A stretch of DNA of 57,770 bases from Nocardia wallacei (GTDB lineage: Bacteria; Actinomycetota; Actinomycetes; Mycobacteriales; Mycobacteriaceae): NCBI RefSeq assembly GCF_029868745.1, contig NZ_JARWOP010000153.1:1-57770 (forward strand). Direction: 5' to 3'. Of this stretch, positions 53,653 through 57,770 are shown piece after piece. Numbering within the stretch: position 1 is the first letter of the stretch; every line of letters starts with the position of its first letter. A program made the position numbers and the translations under genes. The notes beneath the pieces are model-generated. The model ran no database searches. It saw only the letters and a program-made list of their open reading frames with translations, and was not told where the DNA came from.

Positions 53653-54273
53653 CTACTCGACGTCCTTCCACATACCGGCCAGCAGAGCCCTGGTCTCCCG
53701 TAACAGTTGCGGCATCACCTTCACTCCGCCGACAACGGTGATGAAATTCGCGTCCCCGCCCCAGCGCGGGACGATGTGCTGGTGCAGGTGGTCGGCGAGC
53801 GAACCGCCCGCCACGCCACCGAGATTCAGGCCGACGTTGAATCCCTCCGGCCGCGACACCTGCTTCATCACCCGGATCGCCCGCTGGGTGAACGCCATCA
53901 GTTCGGCGCTCTCCTCGGCGGTGAGGTCCTCGAGGTTGGCCACCCGGCGGTAGGGCACCACCATCATGTGGCCCGGGTTGTACGGGTACAGGTTGAGCAC
54001 CGCGTATACCCATTCACCGCGCGCGATGACCAGGCCGTCCTCGTCGGACATCTTCGGGATCTCGGTGAACGGATGCCCCGAACTCGCGGGCTCGGCGCCC
54101 GCGTCGGTCTTGCGCGCGTCCCGGTCGGCCACGGCCCCGGTGATGTAGGACATCCGGTAGGGCGTCCACAGCCGCTGCAGGCGGTCGGGATCACCCGCGC
54201 CGGTGTCCACGATCGGCTCCGGGCGGGCCGAATCCTGGTGCGATACAGCCTCGTCCACGGTTCGCTCACTCAT
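53653..54273 (-). CDS. HIT-domain protein, probable Ap4A phosphorylase
   Basis: 206 residues from ATG at 54273, overlapping the thrS stop by 8 bp. The HIT active site [10 protein letters not shown] is near residue 163. [13 protein letters not shown] at the N-terminus and [14 protein letters not shown] are family blocks. The mycobacterial protein at this locus (Rv2613c) is a diadenosine tetraphosphate phosphorylase; the same role is inferred here. Ap4A can be produced by aminoacyl-tRNA synthetases such as ThrS, encoded upstream. Confidence 0.88.
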   Translation of the reverse strand: MSERTVDEAVSHQDSARPEPIVDTGAGDPDRLQRLWTPYRMSYITGAVADRDARKTDAGAEPASSGHPFTEIPKMSDEDGLVIARGEWVYAVLNLYPYNPGHMMVVPYRRVANLEDLTAEESAELMAFTQRAIRVMKQVSRPEGFNVGLNLGGVAGGSLADHLHQHIVPRWGGDANFITVVGGVKVMPQLLRETRALLAGMWKDVE

Positions 54274-56326
54274 TCCCACCGGTCCGGATCTCGAATCCCG
54301 CCGCCGTCGGCGACGCGTTCTCGCGGCGGCGGACCCAATCCGCCACGGTGGCAACGGCATCGGCGACCGGCACGCCGTTGACCGTGGTGCCGTCGCGGAA
54401 CCGGAAGCTCACCGCCCCCGCCGTCACGTCGCGCTCGCCCGCCACCAGCATGAACGGCACCTTCTGGGCGGTGTGGTTGAAGATCTTCTTCTGCATCCGG
54501 TCGTCGCTGCCGTCCACCTCGGCGCGCACGCCCGCGGCCCGCAGCCGCGCCACGACGTCCTCGAGGTGCGGCACGAAGGCGTCCGCGACCGGGATGCCGA
54601 CCGCCTGGACCGGCGACAGCCATGCCGGGAACGCCCCGGCGTAGTGCTCGGTGAGCACGCCGAAGAACCGCTCGATCGAGCCGAACAGCGCGCGGTGGAT
54701 CATCACCGGGCGCTTCTTGGTGCCGTCGGAGGCGGTGTACTCCAGCTCGAACAGCTCCGGTTCGAAGAAGTCCAGCTGGATGGTCGACATCTGCCAGTTG
54801 CGGCCCAGCGCGTCCTTGGTCTGCACCGAGATCTTCGGGCCGTAGAACGCGGCCCCGCCCGGATCCGGAACCAGTTGCAGGCCCGAGGTTTCCGCGACCC
54901 GCGCCAGGGTGGCGGTGGCCTCCTCCCACAGCTCGTCGGAGCCGACGTACTTCTTCGGGTCCTTGGTGGACAGCTCGAGGTAGAAGTCGTCGAGGCCGTA
55001 GTCCTTCAGCAGGTCGAGCACGAACCGCAGAATGCTGGTGAGTTCCTCGACCACCTGCTCCTGCGTGCAGTAGATGTGCGAGTCGTCCTGGGTCATGCCG
55101 CGCACCCGGGTCAGGCCGTGGATCACGCCGGACTTCTCGTAGCGGTACACCGAGCCGAATTCGAACATCCGCAGCGGCAGTTCCCGATACGACCGGCCGC
55201 GCGACCGGAAGATCAGGTTGTGCATCGGGCAGTTCATCGGCTTGACGTAGTAGTCCTGGCCGGGCTTGCGGACGGTGCCGTCCTCGTTGTACTCCGCGTC
55301 CAGGTGCATGGGCGGGAACATGCCGTCGGCGTACCAGTCCAGGTGCTTGGACACCTCGAACAGGTGGGCCTTGGTCAGGTGCGGGGTGTTGACGAATTCG
55401 TAGCCGGCCTCGACGTGCCGCTGGCGCGAATAGTCCTCGAGCTCTTTGCGGATGATGCCGCCCTTGGGGTGGAACACCGGCAGGCCCGAGCCCAGTTCGT
55501 CGGGGAAGGAGAACAGGTCCAGTTCCAGGCCGAGCTTGCGGTGGTCGCGCTTCTCGGCCTCCTCCAGCAGGTGCAGGTGAGCGTCGAGGGCCTCCTGCGA
55601 CTCCCACGCGGTGCCGTAGATGCGCTGCAGGTCCTCGCGGTTCTGGTCACCGCGCCAGTAGGCGGCGGAGCTGCGGGTCAGCTTGAACGCCGGAATGAAC
55701 TTGGTGGTCGGGATGTGCGGGCCGCGGCACAGGTCGCCCCACACCTTCTCGCCCGTGCGCGGGTCGAGGTTGTCGTAGATGGTCAGCTCGTTGCCGCCGA
55801 CCTCCATGATCTCCGGGTCGTCGATGCCGGACTTGTCGCCGATCAACTCGAGCTTGAACGGCTCCTTCGCCAGCTCGACGCGAGCCTCCTCGACCTCGAC
55901 CACCCGGCGCGAGAAGCGCTGGGCGCCTTTGACGATCTTCTTCATCCGCGATTCCAGCTTGGCCAGATCCTCGGGGGTGAAGGGACGGTCCACCTGGAAG
56001 TCGTAGTAGAAGCCGTCCTTGATCGGCGGGCCGATGCCCAACTTGGCCTCCGGGAACTCCTGCTGCACCGCCTGCGCCAGCACGTGCGCGGCCGAGTGCC
56101 GGATCACGCTGCGGCCGTCCTCGGTGTCGGCGGCGACCGGCTCGACCTCGACGTCGGTGCCGGGGATCCAGGACAGGTCCTTGAGGTTGCCCTCCGCGTC
56201 GCGCACGACGACTACGGTGTCGGGGCCCTTGGTGGGCAGGCCCGCCTCGCGCACCGCGGCGCCCGCCGTCGTCCCGGCCGGCACCCGAACGAGGGCGGTC
56301 GGGGTGGTGCGGGCTGAGGTGGTCAC
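54266..56326 (-). CDS. thrS: Threonyl-tRNA synthetase
   Basis: 686 residues from GTG at 56326 (AGGAGAG 7 nt upstream). The N-terminal TGS-like domain is followed by the editing domain with [11 protein letters not shown]. The class II core has KPMNCPMHN, motif 2 around [15 protein letters not shown] with TQDDSHIYC, and motif 3 [11 protein letters not shown]; the Cys and two His binding zinc are in these blocks. The anticodon domain ends the protein. It probably heads the transcription unit into HIT, pgsA, patA, pimA and the Nudix gene. Confidence 0.97.
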   Translation of the reverse strand: MTTSARTTPTALVRVPAGTTAGAAVREAGLPTKGPDTVVVVRDAEGNLKDLSWIPGTDVEVEPVAADTEDGRSVIRHSAAHVLAQAVQQEFPEAKLGIGPPIKDGFYYDFQVDRPFTPEDLAKLESRMKKIVKGAQRFSRRVVEVEEARVELAKEPFKLELIGDKSGIDDPEIMEVGGNELTIYDNLDPRTGEKVWGDLCRGPHIPTTKFIPAFKLTRSSAAYWRGDQNREDLQRIYGTAWESQEALDAHLHLLEEAEKRDHRKLGLELDLFSFPDELGSGLPVFHPKGGIIRKELEDYSRQRHVEAGYEFVNTPHLTKAHLFEVSKHLDWYADGMFPPMHLDAEYNEDGTVRKPGQDYYVKPMNCPMHNLIFRSRGRSYRELPLRMFEFGSVYRYEKSGVIHGLTRVRGMTQDDSHIYCTQEQVVEELTSILRFVLDLLKDYGLDDFYLELSTKDPKKYVGSDELWEEATATLARVAETSGLQLVPDPGGAAFYGPKISVQTKDALGRNWQMSTIQLDFFEPELFELEYTASDGTKKRPVMIHRALFGSIERFFGVLTEHYAGAFPAWLSPVQAVGIPVADAFVPHLEDVVARLRAAGVRAEVDGSDDRMQKKIFNHTAQKVPFMLVAGERDVTAGAVSFRFRDGTTVNGVPVADAVATVADWVRRRENASPTAAGFEIRTGGNE

Positions 56327-56495
56327 GGCTGCGCTCTCCTTGAGGTTCGGGCGGGCGGGCTGCCCGCTGTGTCTGCCGCGAGGATTCCCCGCGGCCGGAC
56401 TCGGAAGTCCAGGCCGGACACGCGGAAGTGCCCGGCGCGACCATGCTATCGGGAGCATCCCGAGCATGTGGCGATGGACCTCGCCTGTCGCGGCC

Positions 56496-57155
56496 TCAGG
56501 CCCCGGCCGCCAGCCGCGCCAGGAGGGTCTGCCGCTCGGCGGCGGGACGTTTGGGACAGGACGTGCACATCTGGCAGCCCGGGACCTCGAAGACCAGGCA
56601 GCACGAGATCCGGCGGACGAAGGTGCGCGATCCGACGTCGGTGAATCGCGGCACCGGCAGCCGCCCGGCCACCTCGCGGGCCAGCCGTGCCCCGGCCTCG
56701 GCGTCTCCGGCGTCCAGCGCACGGTTGCCGATCGCGTCGGCCACGATCGCCCACAGCGACGCGGCACCCGCTCCCGAGACCTCGGCGACGGCGGGGATGA
56801 TGCGCCCCAACGTCTTTCGCAGGGCGGGACCGACATCCGCCGGATCGCTCGCCCGCTCGGTCGCGTCCACGACGACGACGCGTTCCACGCCGCCGTCGGG
56901 ACGGATCTCGCAGCGGAGCTGTTCGAGTTCGGGCGGAGTGGCGTCGCGGCCCTCGGCGTAGGCGGTGGCGATCGGGTCGACGAGAGAGGAGGCGGCCATG
57001 CACCACCAGAGGGTGCCCGCGACGCGGGAGTTGCCGGTGCCCCAGGAGATTCCCATGTCGGCGATGCGCTCGCTCAACCACTGCGGTCTGGTCAGCGTCG
57101 TGCCCGGTACCACCGCACCGCGCGCCGCCGCCACCGATTCCGCGACCATGTCCAT
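56496..57155 (-). CDS. FhuF-like (2Fe-2S) protein
   Basis: 219 residues. The C-terminus [18 protein letters not shown] carries the Cys-Cys...Cys-x2-Cys arrangement that binds a 2Fe-2S cluster in FhuF-type siderophore reductases (C-C-x10-C-x2-C spacing). The N-terminal part fits no other family I recognise. It may reduce ferric siderophores in the cytoplasm. Start ATG at 57155 has GGAG a few bases upstream. It lies 169 bp upstream of thrS and is transcribed separately. Confidence 0.75.
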   Translation of the reverse strand: MDMVAESVAAARGAVVPGTTLTRPQWLSERIADMGISWGTGNSRVAGTLWWCMAASSLVDPIATAYAEGRDATPPELEQLRCEIRPDGGVERVVVVDATERASDPADVGPALRKTLGRIIPAVAEVSGAGAASLWAIVADAIGNRALDAGDAEAGARLAREVAGRLPVPRFTDVGSRTFVRRISCCLVFEVPGCQMCTSCPKRPAAERQTLLARLAAGA

Positions 57156-57200
57156 CCGACTCCGTTCCCGCCGATGTGATCGAACCTCTTGATCGAACCC

Positions 57201-57605
57201 TCAGAACAGTGGGCTGTGCAACCAGTCCCAGTCCAGCCCGAACCAGCCGCCGACCCAGCCGAACGTGCCCAGCAACCACAGCGTCACCAGCACCACGGCC
57301 AAGGTCAGCAGTGCCCCGAGCGTCTTCACCACGAGACCCTGCCCGGCGTACCAGTCCATGACCCGGCGGTAGCGCTCCCGCGTCCATTCCAGGAGTCGAT
57401 GCGCCCAGACGAATTCCGTCGCCAGAATGCCCAGCCCCGCGAACACGATCAGCCAGCCGGGCCCCGGGTACGGAATGGCGACGATCCCGGCCGCCAGCAC
57501 CGCGACCCCCAGCACCCCGACCACGACCCGATAGACGAGGTTCAGCGTCGGCCGTTCGGCGACCGACGCGCGCCAGGATTTGAACTCGGAAACCACGATC
57601 ACCAC
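57201..57605 (-). CDS. PGPGW-family transmembrane protein
   Basis: 134 residues, GTG start at 57605 (57596 also possible). IPYPGPGWLIVFAGLGILATEF is the family signature (PGPGW, TIGR02611-like), flanked by hydrophobic helices; a third lies in LGALLTLAVVLVTLWLLGTF. Function unknown. Nothing in the neighbourhood explains it. Confidence 0.75.
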   Translation of the reverse strand: MVIVVSEFKSWRASVAERPTLNLVYRVVVGVLGVAVLAAGIVAIPYPGPGWLIVFAGLGILATEFVWAHRLLEWTRERYRRVMDWYAGQGLVVKTLGALLTLAVVLVTLWLLGTFGWVGGWFGLDWDWLHSPLF

Positions 57606-57770
57606 CCTACGGATCCGCGCCCCTCGCGCCCATGATCACCGCCCCGCGCGCCGCCCTGGGCATATCCAACATCGTCATACCCGCCCCGCGGGGGTTGTGT
57701 GGGGGGGGGGCGGGGGGGGGGGGGCTGAGCGACGACGCGGGGGGGGGGGGGAGGGCGGGGGGGGGCGGGG
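57606..57770. other. Window end with poly-G artefact
   Basis: About 85 bp of ordinary non-coding DNA precede runs of G from about 57691 to the end that cannot be normal coding sequence. As at the left edge, this suggests a low-quality contig end. Confidence 0.8.

Noticed and set aside
54203..56317. Plus-strand frame of about 700 codons opposite thrS
   Set aside because: Antisense shadow; thrS motifs on the minus strand are complete.

Overview
The window is about 57.8 kb of high-GC actinobacterial chromosome. It very probably comes from a mycolic-acid-containing member of the Mycobacteriales, most likely Nocardia or a close relative. The evidence is a phosphatidylinositol mannoside (PIM) operon (pgsA, patA, pimA), a cutinase-family esterase, a DevR/DosR-type regulator, a deazaflavin-type nitroreductase, frequent GTG/TTG starts, and several starts that look leaderless (a TANNNT box 6-7 nt before the start codon). 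Species cannot be fixed from sequence alone.

The backbone follows, from memory, the gene order of the M. tuberculosis Rv2583c-Rv2614c segment: relA, apt, a peptide-binding lipoprotein, secF, secD, yajC, ruvB, ruvA, ruvC, yebC, pdxT, tesB, pdxS, a Nudix membrane protein, pimA, patA, pgsA, a HIT protein and thrS. Nearly all of these lie on the minus strand. Accessory genes fill the gaps between backbone blocks.

Region by region. 1-382: a thiolase fragment running into a G/C homopolymer artefact. 383-6197: a MinD-like protein lacking the Walker lysine with a membrane partner, a cutinase, a DMT-type permease and a short-chain dehydrogenase. 6279-15924: relA and apt, separated by a phosphoesterase, YjbR protein, DUF1460 protein, msrA/msrB, an ABC-F ATPase and a DUF385 nitroreductase with tandem operators. 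15959-21324: lipoprotein and secF-secD-yajC. 21430-24724: a Baeyer-Villiger-type monooxygenase divergent from a TetR regulator, and an anchored protein. 24747-27012: ruvCAB behind a clear LexA box. 27106-30164: thioesterase, sugE, a frameshifted membrane esterase, a zinc-ribbon protein and a YggT-like protein behind a coupled mini-ORF. 30222-37047: yebC, pdxT, a two-component pair, a GAP-family protein, an Acg-like nitroreductase convergent with a DosR-like regulator, and tesB. 37167-43799: a degenerate kinase-like protein, an APH-like kinase, a TetR plus TIM-barrel-like operon with duplicated operators, a TlrC-like ABC-F gene with a candidate leader-peptide attenuator, and a LysR gene. 43956-49742: a DnaE1-type polymerase, pdxS, a tiny protein with an ideal ribosome binding site, a PPOX-like flavoprotein and a small DHp-like protein. 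49745-56326: the PIM operon with thrS. 56496-57605: an FhuF-like Fe-S protein and a PGPGW membrane protein, then a second homopolymer artefact.

The strongest leads beyond routine annotation are: (1) the predicted leaderless six-codon leader peptide (MHLYFL-stop) before a macrolide-type ABC-F gene; (2) the DosR-like orphan beside an Acg-like nitroreductase with a weak DosR box; (3) the self-contained TetR/TIM-barrel operon with two near-identical operators; (4) a second-looking DnaE1 in an accessory pocket; (5) the short translated leader overlapping the YggT-like gene. No tRNA, rRNA, CRISPR array, insertion sequence or prophage was recognised.
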